A DNA stretch of 64,000 bases from Betaproteobacteria bacterium (GCA_947453725.1 CANGHH010000004.1:268119-332118), one strand, 5' to 3'; shown: positions 9,543 through 19,683, numbered from the stretch's first letter. Notes: generated by a model not told the origin, from the sequence alone. A program made the numbers and translations.

Positions 9543-10660
9543 CAGGCGCGACCCTCGGCGAGCAGATCGGGCAGCGCGTCGGCGTGACCGTCGAAAACCA
9601 GGCGCCAGCGCTCGACCATGGCGTCGAAAGCGAAATGCGAACGGGCCCGCGCCAGGTTGGCGGCAGCCCAATGCGGCCAGACCGCGCGCTGGCTCAGCAC
9701 CGATTGCAGCGTGGCGGTGAAGTCGGCGTCGTCGGGATCGCTCAGCACCGCCTGGCCGACTTCGGCTGGCACGATGAAAGGCACGTCGCCGACGCGGGTG
9801 GCGATCACCGGGATGCCCAGCGCCATCGCCTCGAGCATCGAGATCGGCTGCTGTTCGGTGTCCGACGACAAGGCGAACAGGTCCATCTCGCGCAGGCGTT
9901 CCTGCGGTGCACGCAGGTAGCCGGTGAAGGTGACGTCGGCGGCGATGCCCAGCGTCTGCGCCAGCGCTTCGAGCGCGCCGCGTTCGGCGCCGTCGCCGAC
10001 GATCAACAGCCGCAGGTCGTGCGCGCGCCGGGCCGCAGCGAAGCCGCGCAGCAACCGGCCCAGGTTCTTTTCGGGCCGCAGCCCGGTCACCGTGCCGATG
10101 ACCAGCGGGCGCCCCGGCGCAACGACCGCGCGGGCACGGGCGCCGACGGACTGCGGCACGCCATTCGGGATGTAACGCAGCCGCGACGGCGGGATCCACC
10201 AGGCTTGCGCGCAAGCCGCCAGCCGCCGCGACGGCACCACCACGTGGGCATGCCCGAGGCCGAGGAGGACCCGGCGGCCCCAGACGCGGCGCGGCAACTG
10301 GGCCTGCGCTTCAGCCGGGCCGAAGCCGTCTTCGACATGGACATGCGGGACACGGCGCGGCCGGTTGCCAGCTGCCCATTCGATGGCGCCCCAGTTGTAG
10401 GAGAACAACCCGTCGGGCTGCCAGTCTTGCAGCGCCTGCCTGAAGGCCGCGCGGTTGGCCAGCGCGCCACCGCGCCGGTTGGCGATGGCCATCGGCTGCC
10501 AGTCGACGTGGGCCGCCAGCCGTTCAGCGGCCTGCATGCGCCCGTCCATGGCCACGATCAGGTGCCGGTAGGCCGGGCCGCAGGCATTCGCCAAGGCCAC
10601 GAAACGTGCCTGCGATCCGCCCAGGTCGAAGGTCGAAAAGGCATGGAGCAAGGTGCGCAT
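9542..10660 (-). CDS. Glycosyltransferase (GT4-like), XrtA/EPS locus type
   Basis: 'FDLGGSQARFVALANACG', 'VIGTVTGLRPEKNLGRLLRGF', 'SISMLEAMALGIPVIATRVGDVPFIV' family motifs (second read as QQPISMLEAMALG). Confidence 0.8.
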   Translation of the reverse strand: MRTLLHAFSTFDLGGSQARFVALANACGPAYRHLIVAMDGRMQAAERLAAHVDWQPMAIANRRGGALANRAAFRQALQDWQPDGLFSYNWGAIEWAAGNRPRRVPHVHVEDGFGPAEAQAQLPRRVWGRRVLLGLGHAHVVVPSRRLAACAQAWWIPPSRLRYIPNGVPQSVGARARAVVAPGRPLVIGTVTGLRPEKNLGRLLRGFAAARRAHDLRLLIVGDGAERGALEALAQTLGIAADVTFTGYLRAPQERLREMDLFALSSDTEQQPISMLEAMALGIPVIATRVGDVPFIVPAEVGQAVLSDPDDADFTATLQSVLSQRAVWPHWAAANLARARSHFAFDAMVERWRLVFDGHADALPDLLAEGRA

Positions 10661-10670
10661 GCCGGCAGTA

Positions 10671-12239
10671 TCAAGGCCGGCGGCTGGCGGCGGCCAGCAG
10701 ACTGTCCAGCGCCGGCCAGGCGTCGGTCACGAAAGCGCCCAGCGTGGCGTCGGCGGCCGGTATGCCGCTGTCACCGGCTGCGGGCGTGTAGATGAACAGG
10801 ACGGCCGCGTCATCGCCGCGGCCGATCAGGCGGTTGAAGGCCAGCGTCAGGCGGGCCCGCACGTCGCTGGTGGTGTAGTGGCCGCCGATCCAGTAGACGG
10901 TCCACACGCGCAGGCGCTGAGCCGCCGGACTGCCGGGCTCGGCCGAGCCGCGCAGGTCGGCGGTGCGCAAGGCCAGACCGCCATTCGCCAGAGCCAGTGA
11001 AACGGCGCCGCTGGCCGTCTGCGCCCAGTCGCCGTGGCCTTCGGCATCGACCAGGTTGTTGGTCGAGGTGACCAGCTTGCGCTCATAGCCCTGGTCGCGG
11101 TAGTAAGCCAGGCGCATGCCGACGGCCTTGCTGCCCGCGCGGTAGCTGCGCGTCGCCACCGCGACCTCGTTGCGGTAGGCCGGACTCCAGCTGGTCACCG
11201 GCTCGCTGTCGGCGGTCCAGGCACCCGCCCGGGACGGCAACGCCAGCTGCGGCAGCGGGCTGCCATGCGGCCGGTTGTATTGCCACATCGCCGCCTGGAC
11301 GGCCAGCAGCAGGAGCAGGGCCAGCGCACCCACCAGCCAGGTGGCGGCGGGCCTGCTGCGCGGGCGCGATGCCGTCGCGGCACCGCCGCTGGCGACGACG
11401 GGCGCATCGGGCTCGGCGTAGCGCGCGCCGATCATGAACATCGTGCCGATGACCAGCCCGAAAAACACCCAGCCGTAGATGATGTGGTCCACGCCTGCGG
11501 CCAGCCGGTTGCTCGACAGGTGGCCGATCATCACGATCAGGTAGGCGCGCACCCAGTTGGCCGCGATCGGCACCAGCAGCGAGGCCACCATGAAGAGGGC
11601 GCGACGCCACGGCGACTGGAAGTTCAGGTAGGCGAACAGCGTGCCGACCATGAACGAGGCGATCAGGTAGCGCACGCCGCTGCAGGCTTCGACCACCGAC
11701 CAGGTGCCCGAGGGGATGACGAACTGCAGGCCTTCGCGGTAGATCGGGACACCGGACAGGCGCACCGCCATGGCCGCGAAATCAGCCGTCCAGCCCATCA
11801 TCGTCGGGACCATGAATTCGCCGATGGGCACGGCGAAGAACAGGAACAGCAGCGGGAAGGTCAGCGCGCGCGCCACGGTCCAGCCGAACACCAGGGGGAC
11901 GCTCAGCACCAGCAGCGCCACCAGGGCCAGCTGCGTGGCGGCGTTGACGCCGGCCAGTTCACCCAGCAGCCACATCGCGCAGGCGGCCGCCATGGGCAGC
12001 AGCACCCCGGGCGCCGGCTGCATGGGCAGACCGGCGAGCGTCCCGCGGCGGCGCCAGATCAGCCAGACCGAGATCGGCGGCACCAGGAAGGCATGCGCGA
12101 AGGTGTCCGAGCGGTTCCAGATGGTGACCATCGCCGCCGCGGTGTCGCGGAACAGCAGCAGCAGGACCGCGGCCAGCAGCAGCGCAGGCGCCAGCCGGCG
12201 CCAGGCGGCGGGACTGGGCAGGTGGTCAGCGAACTTCAT
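10671..12239 (-). CDS. xrtA: Exosortase A with C-terminal EpsI-type domain
   Basis: Multi-TM; catalytic-type motifs 'EACSGVRYLIASF', 'NWVRAYLIVMIGH', 'GVDHIIYGWVFF'; soluble C-terminal region like EpsI ('MRLAYYRDQGYERKLVTSTNNLV'). Confidence 0.9.
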   Translation of the reverse strand: MKFADHLPSPAAWRRLAPALLLAAVLLLLFRDTAAAMVTIWNRSDTFAHAFLVPPISVWLIWRRRGTLAGLPMQPAPGVLLPMAAACAMWLLGELAGVNAATQLALVALLVLSVPLVFGWTVARALTFPLLFLFFAVPIGEFMVPTMMGWTADFAAMAVRLSGVPIYREGLQFVIPSGTWSVVEACSGVRYLIASFMVGTLFAYLNFQSPWRRALFMVASLLVPIAANWVRAYLIVMIGHLSSNRLAAGVDHIIYGWVFFGLVIGTMFMIGARYAEPDAPVVASGGAATASRPRSRPAATWLVGALALLLLLAVQAAMWQYNRPHGSPLPQLALPSRAGAWTADSEPVTSWSPAYRNEVAVATRSYRAGSKAVGMRLAYYRDQGYERKLVTSTNNLVDAEGHGDWAQTASGAVSLALANGGLALRTADLRGSAEPGSPAAQRLRVWTVYWIGGHYTTSDVRARLTLAFNRLIGRGDDAAVLFIYTPAAGDSGIPAADATLGAFVTDAWPALDSLLAAASRRP

Positions 12240-12300
12240 GCGGCTTTCGTGCGGCGACCGAAGGCCGCGCGGGGGTGTTGATCGTGTCCACGCGCGGCGC

Positions 12301-13347
12301 TCAACCGAGGTTGCGAACCACGTAGGGCCCGATGAAGTTGGCCAGCGCGATGGGCATGCGCCGCCAAGCCTCGATCATCAGCCTGTACTTGGGGTTGTTC
12401 GGGTTGTTCTGGGGCACGGCCGGGCTCTTGTAGAGGCAGAACTCGTAGTGCAGCGGCGCGGGCTCGAAACCCCAGTTCTTCTTGAACGCATAGGGCCCGG
12501 TGCCGACCTTGCTGCGGCCGTAGTCGAAGACCTTCAGCCCGCGGGCGCAGGCCCGACGCATCAATTCCCAGTACTTGAAATCATTGGCCGCCAGGTCGCG
12601 CGCGGCCCAGTCGTCACCCGCGTAATAGGGCAGCACCTCGTCACGGAAGTAGAAGCTCAGCACGCTGGACAGCGGCTGGCCTGCCGATCCGGTGACGGTC
12701 AGCACCTCGCAATCGGCGCCGAAATGCTGCTGAAGCGCCTGGAAATAGCGCTTCGATTGGGCCGGCGTGCCGTGGCGGTGGGTGTTGTCGGCGTACAGCG
12801 CGAAGAAGCGGTCCACCGTGGTGTCGATCTCGCTCTTCAGACCGTTCTTGATGCCCTTGCGCACCATCGCGCGCTGCTTGCGCGGTATGGCCAGCAGATT
12901 GGCGTCCTCGTCGGGCAGCAGGGCCTTGCGGAAGGTCACGTACAGCGCTTGCCGTGGCCAGCCTGCGTGCTGGCGCTCCCGCTGGCGCAATTCCAGATGG
13001 TTGACGCCGAGTTGCTGGGCCAGCCGCTGCGCTTCGGCTTCCAGCGCCAGCGCACTGGCTTCGTCATCCGCGGCCACGCCGCCATAGACCGCGAACGGCA
13101 GACTGGTCAGTGCATTGCCGAACAGCCGGCTGTTGACATGGCCCAGCGGCAGCACCCCGGTGATGCGTCCGTCGGTCTGCGCAAAGAGGAAATACGCCTC
13201 GTGCCTGAAGACGTCGCGCAGGATGTCCTGCCAGGCGGCGCGGTGGAAGAAGGTGGCCTGCGGGCAAGCCAGCACAAAGGCGTCCCACAGCGCTGCGCCG
13301 CGAGCGTCTCCGGGGACCAGACGCTCGATGGTGGTCACCAGGGGCAC
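12301..13347 (-). CDS. FemAB family XrtA/PEP-CTERM system-associated protein
   Basis: 'ACPQATFFHRAAWQDILRDVF', 'VFDYGRSKVGTGPYAFKKNWGFEPAPLHYEF'; GTG 13347 preferred over ATG 13428, which would overlap the upstream gene. Confidence 0.8.
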   Translation of the reverse strand: MPLVTTIERLVPGDARGAALWDAFVLACPQATFFHRAAWQDILRDVFRHEAYFLFAQTDGRITGVLPLGHVNSRLFGNALTSLPFAVYGGVAADDEASALALEAEAQRLAQQLGVNHLELRQRERQHAGWPRQALYVTFRKALLPDEDANLLAIPRKQRAMVRKGIKNGLKSEIDTTVDRFFALYADNTHRHGTPAQSKRYFQALQQHFGADCEVLTVTGSAGQPLSSVLSFYFRDEVLPYYAGDDWAARDLAANDFKYWELMRRACARGLKVFDYGRSKVGTGPYAFKKNWGFEPAPLHYEFCLYKSPAVPQNNPNNPKYRLMIEAWRRMPIALANFIGPYVVRNLG

Positions 13348-13349
13348 GT

Positions 13350-14291
13350 TCAGGACGGCGCGGCCATTGCCGGGCCCGTCGCTGAGCCTGCCACGGTGGG
13401 CAGGAAGATCTGGTCCATGCGCCCCCAACGAAAGTCCTGCATCAGCCGGTGCAGGCGGCCTTCGTTGCGGGCGATGTTCACGTAATGGCGGAAGCGCGAC
13501 TTGGCGTCAACGCCGGCCACGCGGGGCTGGCCGGGGTCGATTTCCCAGGGATGGAAATAGAACACGGCGGGCTCGCGGTCGACCGAGTTCACGCGGCGCA
13601 TCAGCCAGCGTGAAACCGGGTAGGGCAGCAGGCGGAAATAACCGCCACCGCTGGACGGCAGGTTGCGTTTCAGCAGGCGCACCGTGGTCACCGGCACCTC
13701 CAGCAAACCAGCGCCGACGCGGTAGGCAAAGCGCGGCGAATCGGGCATGCCGTAGTGGTCGTGCCGGATCGGGTAGATGCTGCTGCTGTAGCGGTAACCG
13801 GCGCGGGCCAGGCTCTCGAAAGCCCAGAGGTTGTTGGTGCCGATCGAAAAGCTCGGCGCCCGGTAGCCGCGCACTTCGACACCGCCGAGGTCTTCCAGCA
13901 GCCGCTTGGCGCGCGTGATGTCGTCGCTGAAAGCCGCTGGCGTGAGGTCGCTGGCGCGCTCGTGGCCGTAGCCGTGGCTGGCCAGTTCGTGGCCGCCATC
14001 GACGATGCGGCGCACCAGATGCGGGTAGCGCTCGGCGATCCAGCCCAGCGTGAAGAAGGTGGCCTGGATGCGGTGCCCGGCGAGCATCGCCAGGATGCGT
14101 TCGACGTTGCGCTCGACGCGGCAGACCCGGCTGTCCCACTCGCCGCGGCGGATGTAGGGCGCAAAGGCCGAAACCTGGAAATAGTCCTCGACGTCGATGG
14201 TCAGCGCGTTGGTGATCGGCAGGGTGGGTGCTGCGCTGCGCAGCGCAGGCGCCATCGATCCGCGACCGGCTTCGAGGCCGCTGCCGCTCAC
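13350..14291 (-). CDS. XrtA system polysaccharide deacetylase
   Basis: 'ALTIDVEDYFQVSAFA', 'TFFTLGWIAERYPHLVRRI', 'HELASHGYGHERASDLTP'. Confidence 0.88.
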   Translation of the reverse strand: MSGSGLEAGRGSMAPALRSAAPTLPITNALTIDVEDYFQVSAFAPYIRRGEWDSRVCRVERNVERILAMLAGHRIQATFFTLGWIAERYPHLVRRIVDGGHELASHGYGHERASDLTPAAFSDDITRAKRLLEDLGGVEVRGYRAPSFSIGTNNLWAFESLARAGYRYSSSIYPIRHDHYGMPDSPRFAYRVGAGLLEVPVTTVRLLKRNLPSSGGGYFRLLPYPVSRWLMRRVNSVDREPAVFYFHPWEIDPGQPRVAGVDAKSRFRHYVNIARNEGRLHRLMQDFRWGRMDQIFLPTVAGSATGPAMAAPS

Positions 14292-15397
14292 CGCTCGCTC
14301 CCGCCCGGCTTCTTCAAAGCAGCGACCAGCGACTGCAGCAGCGCCAGCGTCTGCAGGTTGGTGCGTTCCAGCCGCAACAGGCCGCGTTCCAGGCGCTGGA
14401 GCTGGTCGCCGCGCTGGTCGGCGGCCAAGGCGGCGATCTGATGGGTCATGCCCTGCACCTGCTCGTCGTCGAGCTGCAGGCGCGTGCCGTCGAGTTCCAG
14501 CGCCTGGCCGGCCAGACCGCCGGGCAGCAGCGGCTCGGCGCCCGCCAGCACCGGCACCGTGCTGGACGGCGCGTGCTGCGGCACGCCGTTCTCCTGGCGC
14601 AATTCGGCGAGCACCTCGTCGAGGGCATCACGTGTCAACTGCTGGTGCCCGGCGAGGAAGCCGGCCAGCATCATCCGGTCGCAGATGGCATTGATCCGCC
14701 GCGGAATACCGTTGCTGGCCTCGAACACACCGGCGATGGCGCCGTCGTCGAACAGGCACGGCTCGACATGGCCGGCGCATTTCAGGCGGTGCTCGATGTA
14801 CTGCCGGGTCTCGCCTGCATCCAGCGGCCCGATGTGGCAGGTGGCCGCGACGCGCTGGCGGAACTGCTCCATCTCGGGGCGCTGCAGGATTTCGCGGAAC
14901 TCGGGCTGGCCGACCAGGAAGCTCTGCAGCAGGGCCTGGTTGCCGAACTGGAAGTTGCTCAGCATGCGCAGTTCCTCGACCGCGCGCGGCGTCAGGTTCT
15001 GCGCCTCGTCGACGATCAGCAGACAGCGCTTGCCCTTGCTGGTCTGGCTGATCAGGAACGCTTCCAGCGTGATCAGCAGTTCGCTCTTGGGCACGTCCTT
15101 GACGCGAAACCCGAAGGCCGCGCCGACCATGCGCAAGGTGTCTTCGGCGCCCAGCTGCGTCGTCACCAGGTGGCCGGTGATGACGTTGCTGCCGTTCAGC
15201 CCCTCGATCAGCGAACGCAGCACCATCGTCTTGCCGGCGCCGATTTCGCCGGTGATGACGATGAAGCCCTCGTTGCGCGACACGCCATATTCCAGGTAGG
15301 CCTTGGCCCGCCTGTGCTGCTTGCTGGCAAAGTAGAAACTGGGGTCTGGATTGAGCTGAAAGGGCTTGGCGCTCAGGCCGTAGAAAGTTTCGTACAT
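14288..15397 (-). CDS. XrtA system-associated ATPase (ExeA/GspA-like AAA)
   Basis: 'MYETFYGLSAKPFQLNPDPSFYF', Walker A 'TGEIGAGKT', Walker B 'CLLIVDEAQNL'. Confidence 0.88.
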   Translation of the reverse strand: MYETFYGLSAKPFQLNPDPSFYFASKQHRRAKAYLEYGVSRNEGFIVITGEIGAGKTMVLRSLIEGLNGSNVITGHLVTTQLGAEDTLRMVGAAFGFRVKDVPKSELLITLEAFLISQTSKGKRCLLIVDEAQNLTPRAVEELRMLSNFQFGNQALLQSFLVGQPEFREILQRPEMEQFRQRVAATCHIGPLDAGETRQYIEHRLKCAGHVEPCLFDDGAIAGVFEASNGIPRRINAICDRMMLAGFLAGHQQLTRDALDEVLAELRQENGVPQHAPSSTVPVLAGAEPLLPGGLAGQALELDGTRLQLDDEQVQGMTHQIAALAADQRGDQLQRLERGLLRLERTNLQTLALLQSLVAALKKPGGSER

Positions 15398-15401
15398 GGC
15401 G

Positions 15402-16955
15402 CTAGAACCGCAGGTTGAGCGAGGCACTCAAGGCCGATTCGCGGTAGGGGTTGACCCCGCCGTCAAAGGCGCTGTAGCGGGCCGTGGCGCTGAGGCTGAC
15501 GAATTTGTTGAACTGGTCGGACCAGCTCAGCGCAGCCGATCTCAGCCGGTTGCCGGCCTGGGTGGCCGTGCCCGGCGTGCGCAGGCCCGATCCGCTGAAA
15601 TTGACGTTCGACGTCGGCGTCAGGTGGTAGGTGATGGTGCCGGTCAGGCCCATCTGGCGAACAGCCGCGGTGTCCACGCCCGGGGTCGTGGTGTCGAGGC
15701 GCCGCGTGTCGCTGCTGAAGGCCTGCAAGGTCAAGGTCGAGCGCCGGCCGAGATAGCTCAGCGACAGGTCGTCACGGCGTTGCAGCGTCGGGCCACCATT
15801 CGCAAAACCACCGGGGACCACCGCATTGCCGTCGAGGTGCAGCCCCAGCAAGGTGTCACGCACCAGCTGGTCGCGCAAGGTCGGGTCGGGCTGCGCCGAG
15901 GCGAGCTGGTTGTAGAACAACTGGTAGACCGTGACCGGCTGGCCGACGCCCGAGCCATTGGCAGCGTTGTTGGCACCGCCGTTGCTGGTGTAACGCAGGC
16001 TCGAATTGGCAAATCGGTGTTCCAGCAAGACCTGGTGCGAGCGGCCGAAGTAGCGCTGGTCGGTGCCCACCAGCACCGTGGTTCGGGGCGACGGCGTCCA
16101 GCGCAGGTCGCCACCCCAGTTGTTGTAAGTCTGGCGGAGCAGGCTGCCGATGGACGTGGTTTCCTGACCGCCGCGCAAGCTGGCATTCCAGTCGGAATCA
16201 GGCCGCATCAGCAGGCTCAACGACAGCCGGCCGCTGTCGGTGGAACGGCCACCGAAACTCGTCGTCTGCTGCGTGCCCAACAAGCTCCAGCCGACAACCG
16301 CGCTGGCACTGGGTGAGCCGAGCGTCAGGCTCAGGCCGGTGTTGCGGGAGTCCGCATTCGCGGCACCCTGGGCGTGGCTGGCGTCGGCGGACAGCCCGAT
16401 CTGGTAGCTCATCCAACCCGCCAGACTGCCTTGGGCGTGGGGATGGATGGCCAGCTGGCTGACCTCGGTACGGTTGGCGTTGATCTGCGTGCCGTCAACC
16501 GACTGCTGGCCGTAGGCCGAGATGGCCTGCTGCGTGATGCTGGCCGTGGTGTCCACGAAAAGCCAACGCTCGACGAGTTCGGCGTTCAGCACCGCGTTCA
16601 GGTTGTTCTGCAGGGTGTCGGCCTGGCCCTGCAAGAGCCCGCTGGCCGAGGACGAACGGTGGATGGCATTCAGGCCGTAATCCAGCCGGCCGCGCAGGCG
16701 GCCACCACCCACCGCGATCTGCACACCCGGGCGAACCTGCAGCACGGTGTCGTTGCCCGGCGCGGTGGCCGAGCTGCTGTGGACCGCCGACACGCTGGTC
16801 TCCAGCGCCGGCGTGATGCGCAGGCCTCCCGCATCCTGGGCCGCCGCTGGCAGCGCCGCCAGGCCGGCACCGATGGCACATGTCGCACGGGCCAGCACGC
16901 CACGGCGCGCGCGCAGTGCCTTCGGCAGGGGGTGGACGGCGGGCACGGCGCTCAA
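15402..16955 (-). CDS. PEP-CTERM system-associated outer-membrane beta-barrel protein (TIGR03016-type)
   Basis: Signal peptide ending AAAQ; repeated amphipathic beta-strands; C-terminal 'SASLNLRF'; TTG start overlaps the upstream stop. Confidence 0.75.
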   Translation of the reverse strand: MSAVPAVHPLPKALRARRGVLARATCAIGAGLAALPAAAQDAGGLRITPALETSVSAVHSSSATAPGNDTVLQVRPGVQIAVGGGRLRGRLDYGLNAIHRSSSASGLLQGQADTLQNNLNAVLNAELVERWLFVDTTASITQQAISAYGQQSVDGTQINANRTEVSQLAIHPHAQGSLAGWMSYQIGLSADASHAQGAANADSRNTGLSLTLGSPSASAVVGWSLLGTQQTTSFGGRSTDSGRLSLSLLMRPDSDWNASLRGGQETTSIGSLLRQTYNNWGGDLRWTPSPRTTVLVGTDQRYFGRSHQVLLEHRFANSSLRYTSNGGANNAANGSGVGQPVTVYQLFYNQLASAQPDPTLRDQLVRDTLLGLHLDGNAVVPGGFANGGPTLQRRDDLSLSYLGRRSTLTLQAFSSDTRRLDTTTPGVDTAAVRQMGLTGTITYHLTPTSNVNFSGSGLRTPGTATQAGNRLRSAALSWSDQFNKFVSLSATARYSAFDGGVNPYRESALSASLNLRF

Positions 16956-18025
16956 GTGCCGGGTTTGGGCTCGGCCGCAGCGGCAGGCAAGCCACCGCCG
17001 GCGGTCTCGGCACCGGCGCGCGATGCATCCGCGCCATAGCCATAACCATAGCCATAACCATAGCCGTAGCCATAACCGTAGCCATAGCCTTCGCCATAGG
17101 CCCCGGCATTGCCGCCACTCGCCTTGTTCAGCACCATCAGCTTCAAGGGGCAGTTCTCGATGGCGGCCAGCGCCTGGCGCACGGTGCTCTGCAAGGTGCG
17201 GTCGGCGTGCACCACGACGACGATCTGTCCCATGTGGGTGGCCAGCACGCGGGATTCGGTGGTCAGCAACAGCGGCGGCGAATCGAAAATGATGATCCGG
17301 TCGGGATAGCGCGTGGCCATGTCTTCCAGCAACTCGGACATGGCGTCGCTGGCCAGCAGTTCGGTGGCCCGCGGGTGCGGACGGCCGCTGGGCAGGATGG
17401 TCAGCTTGTCGACGTTGGTGCGCAGCAGCACGTCGGCCATTTCGGCCTTCTTTTCCAGCAGGTCGAGCAGGCCCGGCCCCGGCGGCAAGCCCAGCATGCG
17501 CAGCACCGAAGGCCGCGCCACATCGGCGTCGACCAGCATCACCGTGTGGTCGAGTTCGGCCGCGATGCTCATCGCCAGGTTGATCGACGTGAAGCTCTTG
17601 CCCTCACCCGGCAAGGCGCTGGTCACCATGATCAGATTGCCATGCGCCACGGTGGCCGCACCCCGGCCCATGGCATTGGCGATCAGCGGCCGCTTGATGA
17701 CGCGGTACTGGTCGGCCAGGTGCGAGCGCGGTGCGTTCGGCGTGACGATCCCCGCAGCCGCCACCGTTTCGAGCTTGATCTCGACCAGGCGCGACTGCTG
17801 GAATACATCGGCCAGGTTCTCACCGGGCTGCGCGGATTCCCCAGTCGGCGCATGCCGCAGGTTCGACCTCGCTGCTTCAGCCAGGCCGCTGTCCAGCGGT
17901 GCGCTGGACAGCGGCGCCGGGCTGGCCGCGGGAGGGGCGGCGTCGATCTCCGGGATGTTGATGCCGGCCTGGCGCAATTGCGCCAGGCGTGCCGCGGCTT
18001 GTTCGATCAGGCTGGCCATGGTCAA
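16952..18025 (-). CDS. XrtA-associated BY-type tyrosine autokinase with YG-repeat tail
   Basis: 'MVTSALPGEGKSFTSINLAMSIA', 'VMLVDADVARPS', 'IIIFDSPPLLLTTES' motifs; C-terminal (YG)9. TTG 18025 or ATG 18019 start. Confidence 0.88.
   Translation of the reverse strand: MTMASLIEQAAARLAQLRQAGINIPEIDAAPPAASPAPLSSAPLDSGLAEAARSNLRHAPTGESAQPGENLADVFQQSRLVEIKLETVAAAGIVTPNAPRSHLADQYRVIKRPLIANAMGRGAATVAHGNLIMVTSALPGEGKSFTSINLAMSIAAELDHTVMLVDADVARPSVLRMLGLPPGPGLLDLLEKKAEMADVLLRTNVDKLTILPSGRPHPRATELLASDAMSELLEDMATRYPDRIIIFDSPPLLLTTESRVLATHMGQIVVVVHADRTLQSTVRQALAAIENCPLKLMVLNKASGGNAGAYGEGYGYGYGYGYGYGYGYGYGADASRAGAETAGGGLPAAAAEPKPGT
17033..17089 (-). repeat. In-frame imperfect 6-bp repeat encoding (YG)9 in the BY-kinase tail
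   Basis: Minus-strand TAT/TAC-GGC/GGT codons repeated nine times. Confidence 0.9.
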
Positions 18026-19620
18026 CCGCCGAACCGCGAGGTCAGCGACATCGCGATCAGTCCCGCGACGAAGAGCCCGATCAGCCCGCCCGAGGCGGCA
18101 AAGTAACGGACGAGGCTCATGCGCTGCCGCTTGCGGTCGGCATCGCTGACGAGCAGCGTGACCACGCCCAGCAGCGGCATGCCGGTCTTGCGCCGCAGGT
18201 CGTCCGCGTCGCTGAAGGTCGGTCGCAACTGGCTGGCTGCGAACGCGAATGCCATGCCCAGGCCCAGTGCGGCGCCGAGGACACCCAGGTACAGGACCAA
18301 CCGGTTCGGTGAGACCGGTTGCGGTGACACCCGCGGCGGATCGATCAGCCGGAAATCGGCCATGCCCGAGGCCACGTCCAATTCACCGGTCATCACGGCC
18401 GACTGGCGGCGGGCCACCAGGTCGTCGTAGTTCTTCTTGGTGATGTTGTAGTCGCGGTTGAGTTGTGCGGCTTCGGCTTCCAGCTGCGGCGCGGTCTTCA
18501 TGGCTTCACGTGCGGTGTTGTAGCGGGCGGTGAATTCGCTGACGCGCGCCTTCAGCCCCGCCACCTGCACTTCGGATGCAGCCAGCGAGCGGCCCAGCTC
18601 CTGCGCGGCCAGGCTGGCCGTCGGCCCCGGGGCGCCGGAACCCTGTGCGGCAGCGGCGGCGGCGGCCATCGCGGCGCGGCGCAGTTCCTGGACTTCCTTG
18701 CGCTTCTGGTCTTCCAGGTCCTTCAACAGGCGCTTGGTGCTGACCACGTCGGGATGCTGGTCGGTGTAGCGCTGAAGCAGCGAATCGAGGCTGCGCCGCT
18801 GCGCTTCGAGGCGACCGTCGATCTCGGGCGTGGCCACCGGGAAAGCCGCTTCCTGCGAGGCCACCGCGCTGCTCGAGGTCGGCGCCAGAGCACGCTCTTG
18901 GGCCAGTTGCTGGCGCGCCGCATCGCGAGAATTCTCGGCTTCCTTGAGCTGCAGCCGCGCCGCGTCCAGCGCCTGGTTCATCTCGATCAGGCGCGCGGTC
19001 GAATCCTTGCCGTCACCACTTTGCAGCGCCAGGTTGCGCAGCCTGAATTCCTTCAGCCGCGTCTCCGCCGCCTCCAGCTTGGCTTCGAAGGCCTTGATCT
19101 GCTCGGTCAGGAAAGTCTTGGCCGAATCGGTGTCCTTGCGGCTGGCACCCAGGCCGGATTCGACGAAGATCGAGACCATCGCCTGCACCACGCGCTTGGC
19201 GCGCTCGGGCTCCAGGTCGCGGTAAGTCATCGAATACAGGTTGACCCCGGCGCCGCCGCGCAACTCGATGGTTTTCAGCAATTGCTCGACCAGGGCATCC
19301 TGCTGGGCCTTGGACTGGCTCTTGAGGTCGAGGTCGGCCATGCGAATGAGCTTCTCGATGTTCGGCCGGTTGATCAGCGTGCGGCTCAACATGCTGACCT
19401 GCTGGTCGACATTGGGCTGCACCGCCAGACCGGCCATCAGGGGTTTGAGGATGGAATCGGTGTCGACGTAAATGCGCGCCGTCGCCTCGTAGCGGTCGGG
19501 GATCTTCCAGACCACGGCCACGCCCAGAATGGCCGTGATCCAGGCCACCACCAAGCCGAGCCAGCGGAACTTCCAGATGCCACGGAGCGTGACAACAACT
19601 TGCTGAAGAATTTCTTGCAT
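18022..19620 (-). CDS. XrtA system polysaccharide chain-length determinant (Wzz-like)
   Basis: 'WKFRWLGLVVAWITAILGVAVVWKIPDRYEATARIYVDTDSILKPLM', central coiled coil, 'IDPPRVSPQPVSPNRLVLYLGVL' before the second TM. Confidence 0.88.
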   Translation of the reverse strand: MQEILQQVVVTLRGIWKFRWLGLVVAWITAILGVAVVWKIPDRYEATARIYVDTDSILKPLMAGLAVQPNVDQQVSMLSRTLINRPNIEKLIRMADLDLKSQSKAQQDALVEQLLKTIELRGGAGVNLYSMTYRDLEPERAKRVVQAMVSIFVESGLGASRKDTDSAKTFLTEQIKAFEAKLEAAETRLKEFRLRNLALQSGDGKDSTARLIEMNQALDAARLQLKEAENSRDAARQQLAQERALAPTSSSAVASQEAAFPVATPEIDGRLEAQRRSLDSLLQRYTDQHPDVVSTKRLLKDLEDQKRKEVQELRRAAMAAAAAAAQGSGAPGPTASLAAQELGRSLAASEVQVAGLKARVSEFTARYNTAREAMKTAPQLEAEAAQLNRDYNITKKNYDDLVARRQSAVMTGELDVASGMADFRLIDPPRVSPQPVSPNRLVLYLGVLGAALGLGMAFAFAASQLRPTFSDADDLRRKTGMPLLGVVTLLVSDADRKRQRMSLVRYFAASGGLIGLFVAGLIAMSLTSRFGG

Positions 19621-19683
19621 GCGGGACGTCGGGTCGGATGGGCAGCGCGGCCTTGCAGAAGGCGGGGGGTCCGGTGCCGGAGG

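Noticed and set aside
16880-18106. Plus-strand ORF with 'IAITIAITIAVAITVAIAFAIG' repeats
   Set aside because: Only the antisense reading of the BY-kinase YG repeat.
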